Shown: positions 9,601-18,023 of the stretch, piece after piece
Layout: every line of letters begins with the position of its first letter
How positions within the stretch are numbered: position 1 is the stretch's first letter
NCBI GenBank assembly: GCA_009838195.1
Contig: VXSC01000032.1
Location: 1 to 64,000, forward strand
Length of the DNA stretch: 64,000 nt
Origin: Rhodothermaceae bacterium
Lineage (GTDB): Bacteria; Bacteroidota; Rhodothermia; Rhodothermales; Bin80
Direction: 5' to 3'
Translations under genes and position numbers: made by a program
Notes under the pieces: generated by a model
Database searches by the model: none
What the model was told of the DNA's origin: nothing
The model's input: only the letters and a program-made list of their open reading frames with translations

Positions 9601-10115
9601 TGCCCTGACATCTGCAGACGCAACCCTGACTCAATCGTTGCATCGCGATTATTGCCTGCCAAGATGCCACGCGTAATGGATCCACTCCGTCTTAGTTGAG
9701 TCGGTTGCGACAAGGGCGCCGACTCCTCCAGTTGAGTTGGAACCAGTGAATCCGTTGGAGGCAAAGGCCCCAAGACCCTTGTAAACTGATCGGGAAGATT
9801 TAAATCCCAGATTCTGTAACTGACCGTCGCTGTATCATTCGCGGCAATGGACGGGATCCAGAGGCGATGAAACCGGGTGTCCAATTGATAATCACTTGGA
9901 CCAAGTCTTCTGCCCTTCGCTGATACAACCAGTGTGCCTGGGACGGTAAAAGGATGCAGAACAAATGGTTGTTCTCCCGTCAGAGTATCTACCCTGGCTT
10001 GTGGAGCCTGGCCAAATGTGGAAGAAGAGCATAGCACTGCGCAAAGGTAACATATACACAATATGCTCCCCGATTTCGCAATCCAAACAAATTTTTGTGC
10101 CTGCCTAAACCCCAA
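6618..10115 (-). CDS. Very large outer-membrane beta-barrel protein, unknown function
   Basis: A 1165-residue protein with a signal peptide (residues 14-36, ending TFGQ). The N-terminal half contains Ig-like or plug-like strands and the block DYVIDYATGEITFTTNRLIKY (about residues 330-350), a pattern also met in Bacteroidota surface proteins such as SprA. The C-terminal half alternates aromatic and polar residues as in an outer-membrane barrel and ends on Phe (MQLSAVF), as expected for BAM substrates. I cannot name its function. It overlaps the preceding TPM gene by 11 bp, so translation is probably coupled. A run of ten G residues (6757-6766 on the plus strand as C) lies 45 codons before the stop; see the separate entry. 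Confidence 0.75.
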   Translation of the reverse strand: MGFRQAQKFVWIAKSGSILCICYLCAVLCSSSTFGQAPQARVDTLTGEQPFVLHPFTVPGTLVVSAKGRRLGPSDYQLDTRFHRLWIPSIAANDTATVSYRIWDLNLPDQFTRVLGPLPPTDSLVPTQLEESAPLSQPTQLRRSGSITRGILAGNNRDATIESGLRLQMSGQLSPNIHVRAALTDENTPILPEGTTQRLSELDRVFIEIDTPFSSAQLGDFQLDLDHSTFARLNRKIQGVGITTPLPFKTPSGTLHAVAATSRGLFKTQDLQVKDGVQGPYRLQGSANEPFILVIPGSEAVYLDGVRLERGESRDYVIDYATGEITFTTNRLIKYHHRIAVEFQYRTTEFTRTLAATEAIVATTGRDSGPPLASLGVTFIREADGKSFDQEFGLTTDDKQLLAQLGDSEASRSGATPVTYDPDAPWVHYTQVDTTVAGKSYQIYLPITDASESEVFRVEFTRVGSGQGDYVRQGQTTNGIIYSYRGPGQGEYSPIRVLPKPAQQRMFDLRGSFAPIRYVEIAGEWAHSYRDENRFSSLDADNDRAHSYDIRLTVSDLPVGLGKMEFTANRRRRGENFATFDRTQPVEFVRSWNLPIDRGLVQAHQETIDEASAAWQLSETSSIAGTIGQLEQFGVFRGDRREATLIVDEPYLPKLNYLFTHIKSDANSVRGRWVRHEVLASKALLQNRLNVRTRLKTSQRHQHISQGLREDSQQYWEISPAVELKGNWGMWSAGVDWREEHLWSGNYSLLPGRRTATTSMNYQTGQRQSFQSQGRLGVQYTNYTDFFQTTQGLLDERSLVVRWDGRAQPWGRLLRLNWFYEALSEQTPVLQEIYIRTGPELGEYVWNDSNGNGVVEIDEFTPEVTQNEGVYARTLIPSDSLQSVTGLKARLNIQFEGMQRWRTPKTVWQKWLRQVTLKTAIEVQEKSKDSDPVNIYLLRQSRFRHPENTVRGTLNLMQDLWLFRNQPQYGFHTSWRKIRSTNVFAADTEMRSIDEFRAQIRWSLGDVWAFESGGVFSDKINQSTAFGSREFDIQTRSFVQKIQWSAMSNIRLSSGLDYARKSTRTRGKATVIKLPLQGSWDRAGRSNISARFELASVVLTAEPNSRGLAFFELTDGRGGGRSLLWHVNGWMQLNRVLRATLTYTGRSPQDAPQVHTVRMQLSAVF
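6757..6766 (-). repeat. G10 homopolymer tract inside the beta-barrel gene
   Basis: Ten consecutive C residues on the plus strand, G on the coding strand, encode part of an Arg-Gly-Gly-Gly stretch. Loss of one G would reach a TAA after seven new codons; gain of one G would replace the last 45 residues with an unrelated tail lacking the terminal Phe. The length is in the range where slipped-strand mispairing drives phase variation in other bacteria. Confidence 0.9.
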
Positions 10116-10767
10116 AACTAACGTCGTCCGCTAGCTCATTGGTGTCATCTGATCGAATGGCAACGCCAGCTTTCTCAAGAAGATGTCCGCACTGATGAAT
10201 GCCTTGCACAAGCCCTTCCACTAACTGCCCCGCCTTTATATGTTGCCGAATTGTAGTCACAACCTCTATCCAATCATCCGTGTCAACCTTTGCATTGATA
10301 CCGGCGTCCCCCACAACTTCAATCCGATGTTCTAAAAGTGATACGAAAAGCAGAATGCCCGTACGTTCACGAGTTGAGAACACTTCTTTCTCTACAAAGG
10401 CCTGCATTGCCCGCCGATGGGTTGCAAGGGCCAACCTGACCTGTCCTGCGAAGCGGCGCTTTACGGCGGGGATCCAGTGTACTAGAGCAGCACCAATCGC
10501 TGCCGCTGTGATGATCAAAAGTACCGGTACTATACCTTCTGTCAGGCTACTACCACCCCACCCCGAGAACCAGCGGGTCCCCAGAACGACCGTGTACGCC
10601 AGGATTGCAAACAAACCAGCCCCCCGCCAAACGGCGACCTCATGCGAAGCACTCTGTGGAACGATATAGGGGACGATCTCTCCTGATGTTTGCTTTTCGG
10701 CTGTAGCTACCGCTTCTTTAATCCGATTGAGGTCAGCCTCGGTCATCATTGCCTTCATGGAATTCAA
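10105..10767 (-). CDS. TPM domain membrane protein
   Basis: A 220-residue protein of the TPM (TLP18.3/Psb32/MOLO-1) superfamily. The first 40 residues (LNRIKEAVATAEKQTSGEIVPYI) hold the start of the TPM fold, then two hydrophobic segments (about residues 48-68 and 78-98) follow, and the rest of the domain (RTGILLFVSLLEHRIEVVGDAGI, then a helix with VEGLVQGI) is on the far side. The family's function is poorly defined; some members act in membrane protein turnover or as phosphatases. It sits between modB (4-bp gap) and the beta-barrel gene (11-bp overlap), so it is in the same transcription unit. The second Met at residue 5 is an alternative start. Confidence 0.8.
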   Translation of the reverse strand: MNSMKAMMTEADLNRIKEAVATAEKQTSGEIVPYIVPQSASHEVAVWRGAGLFAILAYTVVLGTRWFSGWGGSSLTEGIVPVLLIITAAAIGAALVHWIPAVKRRFAGQVRLALATHRRAMQAFVEKEVFSTRERTGILLFVSLLEHRIEVVGDAGINAKVDTDDWIEVVTTIRQHIKAGQLVEGLVQGIHQCGHLLEKAGVAIRSDDTNELADDVSFGV

Positions 10768-10771
10768 ATCA

Positions 10772-11452
10772 CTATGTACGTGTTAGACGTGTTGACAAAT
10801 AAGCGTATACAGACAAGCTCAGGACACTCAAAGCTACGGCCACGAGGACCAGTCTAACTAGGGATGCCTCCGTACCAACCTGTCCGAGTCTGGTGAATAC
10901 GGCAAGTGGGACAGTTTGGGTCCGTCCGGGGATGTTGCCTGCAAAGACAATCGTTGCCCCAAACTCCCCAACAGCTCGAGCAAACCCAAGAATAATACCC
11001 GCAATGATCCCTCTTGTCGCAAGTGGAAAGGTTACCCATCGAAATATAGCCCAACGTCCACCACCATATACCGATACTGCCTCTTCCCACTCAGGGTCAA
11101 TCTGTTCTATGGCTACACGAAAGGTCTGGACGATTAGGGGGAATGCCATTACCCCGGCAGCTATCGCTGCTCCCATGCTGGTAAATGCCAGTTCCAACCC
11201 AAACAGTTCGTTCAGCCAGCTTCCCACTTTTCCCCGTGGCCCTAACAGAATCAGGAGTAAGAGTCCTGTGACAACCGGAGGAAGTACTAATGGGAGTTGG
11301 ACAAGATTCTCAATCACAAACGTTAGTGCAGATCTTCTACGAGCCAAGTACCAGGCAGTCAAAATGCCAGGGATGACCATGATTGCTATGGCGACCGTAG
11401 CAATTCGAGCCGATAATAGGATAATGGACCACTCCTGTCCAAACGTATCCAT
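10772..11452 (-). CDS. modB: Molybdate ABC transporter permease
   Basis: A 226-residue inner-membrane permease with five to six hydrophobic segments. The VLPPVVTGLLLLILLGP block, the EEAVSVYGGGRWAIFRWVTFPLA coupling loop (EAA-like) and the RAVGEFGATIVFAGNIPGRTQT block are hallmarks of ModB. I start at the ATG at 11452, 4 nt after the modA stop; a TTG at 11467 would overlap modA. It directly follows modA, so substrate capture and translocation genes are linked, but the ATPase ModC is not next to them or elsewhere in the window. Confidence 0.92.
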   Translation of the reverse strand: MDTFGQEWSIILLSARIATVAIAIMVIPGILTAWYLARRRSALTFVIENLVQLPLVLPPVVTGLLLLILLGPRGKVGSWLNELFGLELAFTSMGAAIAAGVMAFPLIVQTFRVAIEQIDPEWEEAVSVYGGGRWAIFRWVTFPLATRGIIAGIILGFARAVGEFGATIVFAGNIPGRTQTVPLAVFTRLGQVGTEASLVRLVLVAVALSVLSLSVYAYLSTRLTRT

Positions 11453-11456
11453 CTCT

Positions 11457-12197
11457 CTAAGAGTCAAATCCGAATCGTTCCCATACGTCCAACTGAAGCG
11501 AGTCTGTCACGAAAGCAACAAAGGCCGCCGCAGCTTCGGGGTGATTCGTTTTGCGAATTGTAGAAATAACGTAGTTGATCTCCGGTGTACACGAATCCGG
11601 TACCTGGAACAATACGTTCAATCCAGGCGCGAGTGCCGCATCCGACCCATAAACCATAGCAACGTCCGCCGCCCCGCTGACCACTGCAGTAAGTGCTGCC
11701 CGAACATCTAAAGTCGGAATAACCATGGATTCAATGGTATCCCATACCCCGGCACACTGGAGTGCCTGTTTACCATAAACACCCGCCGGAACATGCGAAG
11801 GATCTGCCACTGCAAGTCGCCGAGCAGTTGAAAGCTCTGAAAGATTGGTCATTGGGGAGGTTGTCAACGAACCAAGGACAACCAATTTATTCCGTGCAAA
11901 CGTAATTTCTGAACCAATCGTCAGGTTACGTTGCTGTAAGTAATTGATCCAGTCTGGACTAGCTGCCATAAATACATCTGCAGGGGCACCCTGCTGAATT
12001 TGCCTTGCAAGCAAAGAGGTCGGACCAATGTGCGTGTGGACCGTGATTGTCGGCTGCTGAAGTTCAAAGCGCCCGACTACCTCATGGAGCGCATCCGTCA
12101 GGGAAGCAGCAGCAAATACTGTGATAGAGGCGTTCGGGGAGTCAGGGGCCGGACTGCACCCAAAGGCCAGACAGACTGCGACCAATAATAGTCGCAT
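11457..12197 (-). CDS. modA: Molybdate ABC transporter substrate-binding lipoprotein
   Basis: A 246-residue periplasmic binding protein. The N-terminus is a lipoprotein signal ending LAFGC (Cys14 would be lipidated). ITVFAAASLTDALHEV, GPTSLLARQIQQGAPADVFMAAS and the VADPSHVPAGVYGKQAL block match ModA; the Ser/Thr and Ala-Ala-Ser residues are those that bind the oxyanion. It begins one base before the end of the zinc-ribbon/TPR gene (shared base at 12197) and is followed immediately by modB. Tungstate is a possible alternative ligand. Confidence 0.92.
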   Translation of the reverse strand: MRLLLVAVCLAFGCSPAPDSPNASITVFAAASLTDALHEVVGRFELQQPTITVHTHIGPTSLLARQIQQGAPADVFMAASPDWINYLQQRNLTIGSEITFARNKLVVLGSLTTSPMTNLSELSTARRLAVADPSHVPAGVYGKQALQCAGVWDTIESMVIPTLDVRAALTAVVSGAADVAMVYGSDAALAPGLNVLFQVPDSCTPEINYVISTIRKTNHPEAAAAFVAFVTDSLQLDVWERFGFDS

Positions 12198-13195
12198 TAC
12201 AAGTTTGTTTGTTCTCGGATCGTTGAAATTAACATCGTTGCACGTTGATAGTGCATTGAAGTTGAGTCAGGGGACAAGGTTAGAACTCGCTCCAGTTGGG
12301 TAATTGCTTCTTTGGTGCGATTGATTCGGGCAAGCATGAGCCCATAGTTAAAGTTGGCATTTAAGTGATCCGGATCCTCTTCAAGCACCTTTTTAATCTC
12401 CGTAACCCCGAACATTGGACTACCCGTATTCAAATAAGCGGTCGCCATATCTGTGCGAACGTCAAGATCACTGGGATTCAGAGTTAAAACTCTCTGGTAC
12501 GCACTCACGGCCTGGCCTGCAGCAACGCTGCGTATTTGAGGTTCCGGCTCGTCCGCCATCCAATCGTAGTACAAGTCTCCAGCTGTTTTCCAATCTTCGG
12601 CCAGTCCGGTCTCGTCCGCGATCTCTGACTGCACCTCTGCCGCCATATCCGGTCGCCCTCCCTCGACCAGAACATAAGTTTTCTCACGTTTAAGCACAAT
12701 GGAGAGCGCACTGGTATCACTTTCAATCGCCATATCCAACTCATTGATTCGACCGGCTAATTGACCCGAAAGTGCTGATTGTGAAGAAGCCTCTGTAGTT
12801 GATGGTGCGGCAGAGAGTGTGGGCTCCTGAGGCGGCGACACTCGCTTACTGACAAGGGTTGCGATAAACAGTACAACCACCAGGAGTACACCAAGCCCAA
12901 CAATGGTAAACACCTGCATACCAACTCCCGATTCGACATTGGCTGGACGCTTACGGGGCTTCGGTGATTGCGGCGCGGTCGGCAGTCTTACACTCATGCT
13001 CTGCAGTTTTGCACCACATTGAGAACAGAAGTTCGACGCGTTTGGGTTCTCCCAGCCACACGAATTACAGTAAATACGTCCCGGTGGATTTTCCTTAGGT
13101 CGGCGTACAGCGTTCGTATCCACTGGCCAGCCACACAGATCACAGCGGTCATTCTCTGCAGGAAGCCGTGCCCCGCATTCTGTACAGATCTCCAT
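12197..13195 (-). CDS. Zinc-ribbon / TPR membrane protein
   Basis: A 332-residue protein with two zinc ribbons at the N-terminus (CTECG...CDLCG at 4-21 and CNSCG...CSQCG at 43-60), one transmembrane segment (about residues 94-117) and a C-terminal domain with tetratricopeptide-like helices (AVSAYQRVLTLNPSDLDVRTDMATAYL and a second repeat at about 255-290, third at 290-325). The ribbon end would be cytoplasmic and the TPR end outside. Similar proteins are common and uncharacterised in this group. It begins directly after the HU stop codon and abuts modA. Confidence 0.78.
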   Translation of the reverse strand: MEICTECGARLPAENDRCDLCGWPVDTNAVRRPKENPPGRIYCNSCGWENPNASNFCSQCGAKLQSMSVRLPTAPQSPKPRKRPANVESGVGMQVFTIVGLGVLLVVVLFIATLVSKRVSPPQEPTLSAAPSTTEASSQSALSGQLAGRINELDMAIESDTSALSIVLKREKTYVLVEGGRPDMAAEVQSEIADETGLAEDWKTAGDLYYDWMADEPEPQIRSVAAGQAVSAYQRVLTLNPSDLDVRTDMATAYLNTGSPMFGVTEIKKVLEEDPDHLNANFNYGLMLARINRTKEAITQLERVLTLSPDSTSMHYQRATMLISTIREQTNL

Positions 13196-13483
13196 TTATT
13201 CTGAAGTCCCCCCGTTGATGCGATCCTTAAAGTCTTTCGAGGGTTTGAAGATGGGAACTTTCCTAGCCTCAATACGGAGTGATTCACCCGTTGCAGGATT
13301 GCGCACATTCCGGGCGGGACGATCCTGGATGCGGAATGAACCAAACCCACGAAGTTCTATGGATTCTCCCCGAGCCAGGGTCTCTTCAATGGTTTCCCAG
13401 AATCCAACAAACACAGCTTTGGTTTCCAGCTTGGTTAAGCCAGTCCTTTCAGAAATCGCCTCAATTAGCTTCGCTTTGGTCAC
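13196..13483 (-). CDS. HU/IHF family DNA-binding protein
   Basis: A small histone-like protein that bends DNA. TKAKLIEAISERTGLTKLETKAVFVGFWETI forms the helical dimer part, RGFGSFRIQDRPARNVRNPATGE the beta-arm with the conserved Arg-Asn-Pro (RNPATGE) that intercalates DNA, and RKVPIFKPSKDFKDRI the C-terminal strand and helix. I start at the GTG at 13483 because VTKAKLIEAI aligns with the usual MTKxxLI start and gives a normal 95 residues; the frame runs 21 codons further to a TTG at 13546 with no good ribosome binding site for either. It heads a run of minus-strand genes through modAB. Confidence 0.88.
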   Translation of the reverse strand: MTKAKLIEAISERTGLTKLETKAVFVGFWETIEETLARGESIELRGFGSFRIQDRPARNVRNPATGESLRIEARKVPIFKPSKDFKDRINGGTSE

Positions 13484-13546
13484 AATAAAATGCGCTTTGA
13501 TAACGACGTAAAAGCCGTTATTCGTTTCTGGTATGGTCCTAATCAA

Positions 13547-13933
13547 GTTACACTAAAAATTGCTGTAATTGTGCCATTTCCTCGAAAGCAATGCCCTTGC
13601 ACGAATGGGTTCAGTTGAATTTTGCTTCGAAATATTGCTTAGTGGACGCACTTTACCGACAATTGATCATAAACATGCATTGCCCCATGAAATCCTTCCA
13701 GAAAACCGTTCATGTTGTTACCCGAGAGTTGCGGTGCATTTTGGAGAATATGGCTGGGCTCACCTTCCCGCAGAAAAAGCTACTGCAGAGGGAGAGACGA
13801 AACCTAGCCTCCGTTCGATATTTCTATGAGCAAGAGTCTATCATAGACGTACAAGAGACCGACTGAGAGGAGACCATGTCGCCAGGTTGGGACGAAAAGT
13901 TCACCAAGGCATACGCCGCAAGAAGTATTTGAT
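13547..13933. other. Divergent upstream region of HU and ppc genes
   Basis: This 387-bp stretch should hold the promoters of the minus-strand HU unit and the plus-strand ppc gene. A plus-strand open frame 13591-13866 (91 codons) has no recognisable domain and no Shine-Dalgarno site, so I do not call it. A short 18-codon frame with a strong ribosome binding site lies just before ppc and is listed separately. No promoter boxes could be assigned with confidence. Confidence 0.5.
13876..13932 (+). CDS. Possible 18-codon leader peptide before ppc
   Basis: An ATG at 13876 follows the purine-rich GAGAGGAGA by two bases and opens an 18-codon frame ending in TGA at 13930-13932, one base before the ppc ATG at 13934. 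The two frames differ, so translation of this peptide would deliver ribosomes to ppc, which itself has only a weak AAGAAG site. It may be a leader that couples or tunes ppc translation. The peptide has no run of a single amino acid that would indicate classical attenuation. Chance cannot be excluded. Confidence 0.35.
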   Translation: MSPGWDEKFTKAYAARSI

Positions 13934-16684
13934 ATGAATTCTTGGCAGGGATTAAGCTTTGAAGCACACGGTACGGGAATTTCTGTACCTCTGAGCGAAC
14001 AGATCAATCTTTTGGGTGGCCTACTCGGCCGTGTAATTGAAGCTCAGGCCAGCCCTGAAGTACTGGGTTTGGTTGAGGAATTACGTCAGTTGACCAAACA
14101 GGCAATCACGCAGCAGGAACCCCATCTGCGAGATCAGGTGATTGAGCGAATCAAGGGGTTGGATCTTCAGGAAATTGAGTGGCTGTTACGTGCCTTTACA
14201 ACATTCTTCTATCTAGTCAATCAGAGTGAACAGCAAGAGATTATTCGGATCAATCGAGAGCGTGCACGCCTGCTTCCCGAGGCGGGTCGTGTAGATTCAA
14301 TTGATGAAGCAGTTGGGATTCTTCGGCGTGCAGGTTATGAGTTGGAAGATGTCTTAAAGATTGTCTCCCGCCTTGATATACAACCGACACTAACAGCACA
14401 TCCCACAGAAGCACGCCGTCGAACCATTTTATACAAACAAGAATTTCTGGCCTCCCTCATTGATCAACTGCGCTATAGTAAGCCAACCCCGGGAGAGCGT
14501 GACGAACTTCTTTATCAAGTCCATAACCAAATTGGACTCTTGATTGCATCCGATAAAGTCCGTGCAAGTAAGCCTACCGTGATTGACGAAGTTGAGAATG
14601 GACTCCATTACCTGCGGAACGCCATCTGGGAAACGATCCCACGCATCCATAAAGATGTAGCCGACGCAATTGAGCGCCATTACAATCAGACCGTGGATGT
14701 GCCCGTGTTCCTGAAATTCAGATCTTGGATTGGAGGAGATCGGGACGGTAATCCCAACGTAACCGCAGAGATTACCCGGAAAACCTTCTCCATGCACCGT
14801 AGAACAGCATTGGCCCGCTATTTAGAGGATTTACGTTCGTTGCGCAGGGATCTGAGTATTTCCGAACTGCAGTTAAAAATCCCTGAGACCCTTTACGAGT
14901 CCATAGCACGTGATAAGGAGGTGCTAAGTCTGAGTGCTCATGAGGCGCGCCAATTTGTGCAGGAACCCTTCCGACAGAAAATCAGCTTCATGATGCAACG
15001 CATTGAGTTGGCGCGGGATGGGGATTATGAGATCTATAACAGTGCGAATTTTATTGCAGATCTGCAATTACTTGTACATGCCCTGGAAGACATGGGGTAT
15101 GAAAGTCTGGTCTCTCATGGACGATTGGGGAAACTCATCCTGCGTGCACAGGCGTTTGGATTTCACATGGTTTCCCTAGATATACGGCAACACAGTCGTC
15201 ATCATGACAATGCCGTACATGCATTGCTCAGGGTTTCGAATGTCTGTGATGACTATTTGGGTTTGGCGGAAGAGGACAAGCTGGCGCTCTTGACAAAAGA
15301 ATTACAAAATCCTCGACCTCTTTTACCACATGGTGTCAAATTAGAGGAAGATGTCCAGGAGGTACTCAACACGTTTTCCGTGGTTAAGGAGACGGTTGAA
15401 TGGTCTCCTAACGCCTTGGGTAGCTATGTGATCAGCATGACGCATGCCGTGAGCCATGTGTTGGAGGTTCTATTGCTCGCAAAGGAGGCTGGGCTTTGGC
15501 GTATTGAGGGGAATCGCGTGCACTCTCCTATTGATGTTGTTCCTCTGTTTGAAACCATTGAGGATTTGGATCTTGCCGGGGTCTTGTTGACCAATATGTT
15601 TGAGCACCCGGCATACAAGAAGCACCTTGAGCATCGTGACAATATGCAAGAGGTAATGCTTGGCTATTCCGACAGCAACAAGGACGGCGGGTATTGGATG
15701 GCTAACTGGGCCTTGCACAAGGCAAAGAGGCATATTGGTAAGATCTGTAAGGATGCTGGCATCGACCTCCGACTCTTTCATGGCCGTGGTGGAACGGTCG
15801 GCCGCGGCGGAGGACGTGCTGGTCAGGCAATTATTGCGATGCCCCGCATCATCCATAACGGCCGGATCCGATTTACCGAACAGGGTGAGGTGATTTCATT
15901 CAGGTACGCCCTTCCCGCAATCGCACACCGACATTTAGAGCAGATTGTACGGGCGATGATGATTGCTCCGCTGCGTGTAGCCGATGTAGAGGAAGATGCG
16001 ATAATTATGGAGCGTATTGCAGATGTGTCCATGAAAACTTACCGGGAACTGATTGACGATCCAGAATTCTGGCCGTGGTATGCCTCCTCAACCCCAATTG
16101 AACAGATCAGTCGTCTTCCGATTGCATCCCGTCCGGTTTCTCGTGGCTCGGTACATCATGTAGATTTTGACGACTTGCGTGCGATCCCTTGGGTCTTTGC
16201 CTGGACTCAGACCCGCTATATCGTCCCAGGATGGTATGGAGCTGGTGAGGGGCTTCAGAAGTTACTGAAAGATCACGGTTCGGACCTCAAGCGGATGTAC
16301 AAGCAATGGCCATTCTTCCAGGCAGTCCTCAACAGTGCCCAACGCGAGATGGCACGAGCGCGATTGGATGTTGCATCAGAGTATCTGACTCTCTCTTCTG
16401 ATCCAGAAGCAGGAAAACGGGTCAATTGCTGGATTGTCGAAGATTACAAAAAGGCAGAGGCAGCTATACTTGAGATTACCGGGTATGAGAGCCTGTATGG
16501 GCATGTACCTGTATTCAGGAAATCTGTCAAACTTCGTAACCCCTACTCTGATGTGTTGAACCTGCTTCAGGTTGAGCTAATCCGGCGGAGTCGCAACGAT
16601 TTAGAATCAGACCAAGAACGGTTGATTCATGCATTGCTCCTCAGCGTGAACGGGATTGCAGCTGCAATGCAGAGTACCGGGTAA
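13934..16684 (+). CDS. ppc: Phosphoenolpyruvate carboxylase
   Basis: A 916-residue cytosolic enzyme that makes oxaloacetate from PEP and bicarbonate, refilling the TCA cycle. The catalytic signatures are complete: LTAHPTEARRRT with His156, FRSWIGGDRDGNPNVT, MLGYSDSNKDGGYW, FHGRGGTVGRGGG and the C-terminal PWVFAWTQTRYIVPGWYGAG. The chain ends in ...QSTG, close to the family's usual C-terminal Asn/Ser-Thr-Gly. The loop after the glycine-rich motif reads GRGGGRAGQAI rather than the more common GRGGGPTH or GRGGAPAH, a variant of the flexible region near the active site. About 20 residues precede the first family-like block, so the true start could lie a little downstream. Confidence 0.97.
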   Translation: MNSWQGLSFEAHGTGISVPLSEQINLLGGLLGRVIEAQASPEVLGLVEELRQLTKQAITQQEPHLRDQVIERIKGLDLQEIEWLLRAFTTFFYLVNQSEQQEIIRINRERARLLPEAGRVDSIDEAVGILRRAGYELEDVLKIVSRLDIQPTLTAHPTEARRRTILYKQEFLASLIDQLRYSKPTPGERDELLYQVHNQIGLLIASDKVRASKPTVIDEVENGLHYLRNAIWETIPRIHKDVADAIERHYNQTVDVPVFLKFRSWIGGDRDGNPNVTAEITRKTFSMHRRTALARYLEDLRSLRRDLSISELQLKIPETLYESIARDKEVLSLSAHEARQFVQEPFRQKISFMMQRIELARDGDYEIYNSANFIADLQLLVHALEDMGYESLVSHGRLGKLILRAQAFGFHMVSLDIRQHSRHHDNAVHALLRVSNVCDDYLGLAEEDKLALLTKELQNPRPLLPHGVKLEEDVQEVLNTFSVVKETVEWSPNALGSYVISMTHAVSHVLEVLLLAKEAGLWRIEGNRVHSPIDVVPLFETIEDLDLAGVLLTNMFEHPAYKKHLEHRDNMQEVMLGYSDSNKDGGYWMANWALHKAKRHIGKICKDAGIDLRLFHGRGGTVGRGGGRAGQAIIAMPRIIHNGRIRFTEQGEVISFRYALPAIAHRHLEQIVRAMMIAPLRVADVEEDAIIMERIADVSMKTYRELIDDPEFWPWYASSTPIEQISRLPIASRPVSRGSVHHVDFDDLRAIPWVFAWTQTRYIVPGWYGAGEGLQKLLKDHGSDLKRMYKQWPFFQAVLNSAQREMARARLDVASEYLTLSSDPEAGKRVNCWIVEDYKKAEAAILEITGYESLYGHVPVFRKSVKLRNPYSDVLNLLQVELIRRSRNDLESDQERLIHALLLSVNGIAAAMQSTG

Positions 16685-16910
16685 CACTGGATGGGGCCAT
16701 GATCATATCGACGATCAAATAGCTTAATCCCAACTCGAAATTAAAACACGGTGAGAGTATGCAGATTCGTCTTCATAGAATTAATTCATCCTTTGGAATA
16801 CTTCTCTGTCCTACCACAAAAAATATCTTGCCTTACCTAAGGAGTATAAATCTGGATTGATCCACCACTCGTGAAAGATGTATTTCCATTAAATTAATCT
16901 GTGCAAAAAA

Positions 16911-18023
16911 GTGTTGCTTCGAAATCGGCTAGAGCGAATTTCTCTGACAGGATTCAAGACGCTCAATCCACTTACTGACTTTGAGCCACGATCGCGGACG
17001 GTGCTGATCGGCCCCAACGGGGCAGGGAAATCCAATTTCATCTCATTTTTTCGTATGGTGAGCTATGCGCTATCTGGACCAGACCAGTTGGCCCGTTATG
17101 TTGCTCAACAGGGCGGCTCTCGCCGAGTCCTTCATGACGGACCGGATTGCACGCGTGAAATCAGGGCCACATTAACGATCCAAACCTCTTCTGGAATGAG
17201 TGATTACGACTTTCGTCTGTTCCATGCTGCCGGAGACACGCTGATATTTGCCAATGAGCGGTATCGCTTTACTCGCTCGGAATGGGAAATAAAGCCAAAT
17301 TGGAATATGCTCGGTGCGGGGCATAAGGATCCAGAGCTTCTGAAGGCTACAAGTGATCACCTGACTGCACGTGTCATCCATACTTTGCTACGGAAGATTG
17401 TGGTCTATCAGTTTCACAACACATCTGATAACTCACGGATTCGTGGAAAATGGTCAATCAATGATAACCGTTGGCTTAAGGAAGACGCGGCAAATGTCGC
17501 TCCGGTACTCCACCGCCTGAAAACCCAAGAACCCCTCTATTACCAGCGTATCGTTGATCATATCCGACTCGTTCTACCGATGTTTTCTGACTTCGAGTTA
17601 GAGCCGGACTATGGCAACTTGATGTTGCGATGGCGAGAAAAAGATACGGATGAGGTATTCGATGCCTCTCAGGCATCAGATGGTTTCCTCCGTATCGTCG
17701 CCCTGATCACTCTACTTCTTCAGCCATCAAACGACCTACCAGACACTTTAATTCTTGATGAACCCGAACTCGGGCTACACCCGTTGGCAATTAATATTAT
17801 CGGCAATCTAATCGCCGCAGCTTCCGTTAAGATCCAGATCATTGTGGCCACACAATCGGTTCTGATGGTTGACTGTTTTGACCCCGAGGATATCGTGGTT
17901 GTTGAACGACCAGGTCGTGCGTCGACATTTCGACGACTTGACTCCCACAAACTTGGTGAGTGGCTCTTCGACTACTCTTTATCAGAATTATGGGAGAAGA
18001 ATGTGATTGGAGGACAGCCTTGA
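16911..18023 (+). CDS. AAA family ATPase (AAA_21 / OLD-like), defence-module type
   Basis: A 370-residue ABC-type ATPase of the RecF/OLD-like AAA_21 group. The Walker A motif GPNGAGKS is at residues 34-41, a signature-like SDGFLRI at about 255, Walker B LILDEPELGLHP at about 278-289, and an ATQS switch block near 305. The start is a GTG at 16911. A 226-bp gap separates it from ppc, so it probably has its own promoter. It overlaps the DUF4276 gene by the TTGA stop/start arrangement, so both proteins are likely made together. Such ATPase/effector pairs often act in phage defence (for example PARIS and Abi-type systems); that role is inferred. Confidence 0.88.
   Translation: MLLRNRLERISLTGFKTLNPLTDFEPRSRTVLIGPNGAGKSNFISFFRMVSYALSGPDQLARYVAQQGGSRRVLHDGPDCTREIRATLTIQTSSGMSDYDFRLFHAAGDTLIFANERYRFTRSEWEIKPNWNMLGAGHKDPELLKATSDHLTARVIHTLLRKIVVYQFHNTSDNSRIRGKWSINDNRWLKEDAANVAPVLHRLKTQEPLYYQRIVDHIRLVLPMFSDFELEPDYGNLMLRWREKDTDEVFDASQASDGFLRIVALITLLLQPSNDLPDTLILDEPELGLHPLAINIIGNLIAAASVKIQIIVATQSVLMVDCFDPEDIVVVERPGRASTFRRLDSHKLGEWLFDYSLSELWEKNVIGGQP

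Noticed and set aside
13591-13866. A 91-codon plus-strand frame before ppc
   Set aside because: No domain, no ribosome binding site and poor fit to the local protein style; probably chance in the divergent promoter region.
16685-16910. A possible ppc terminator (TGATC/GATCA arms)
   Set aside because: Only five base pairs, no U-run.
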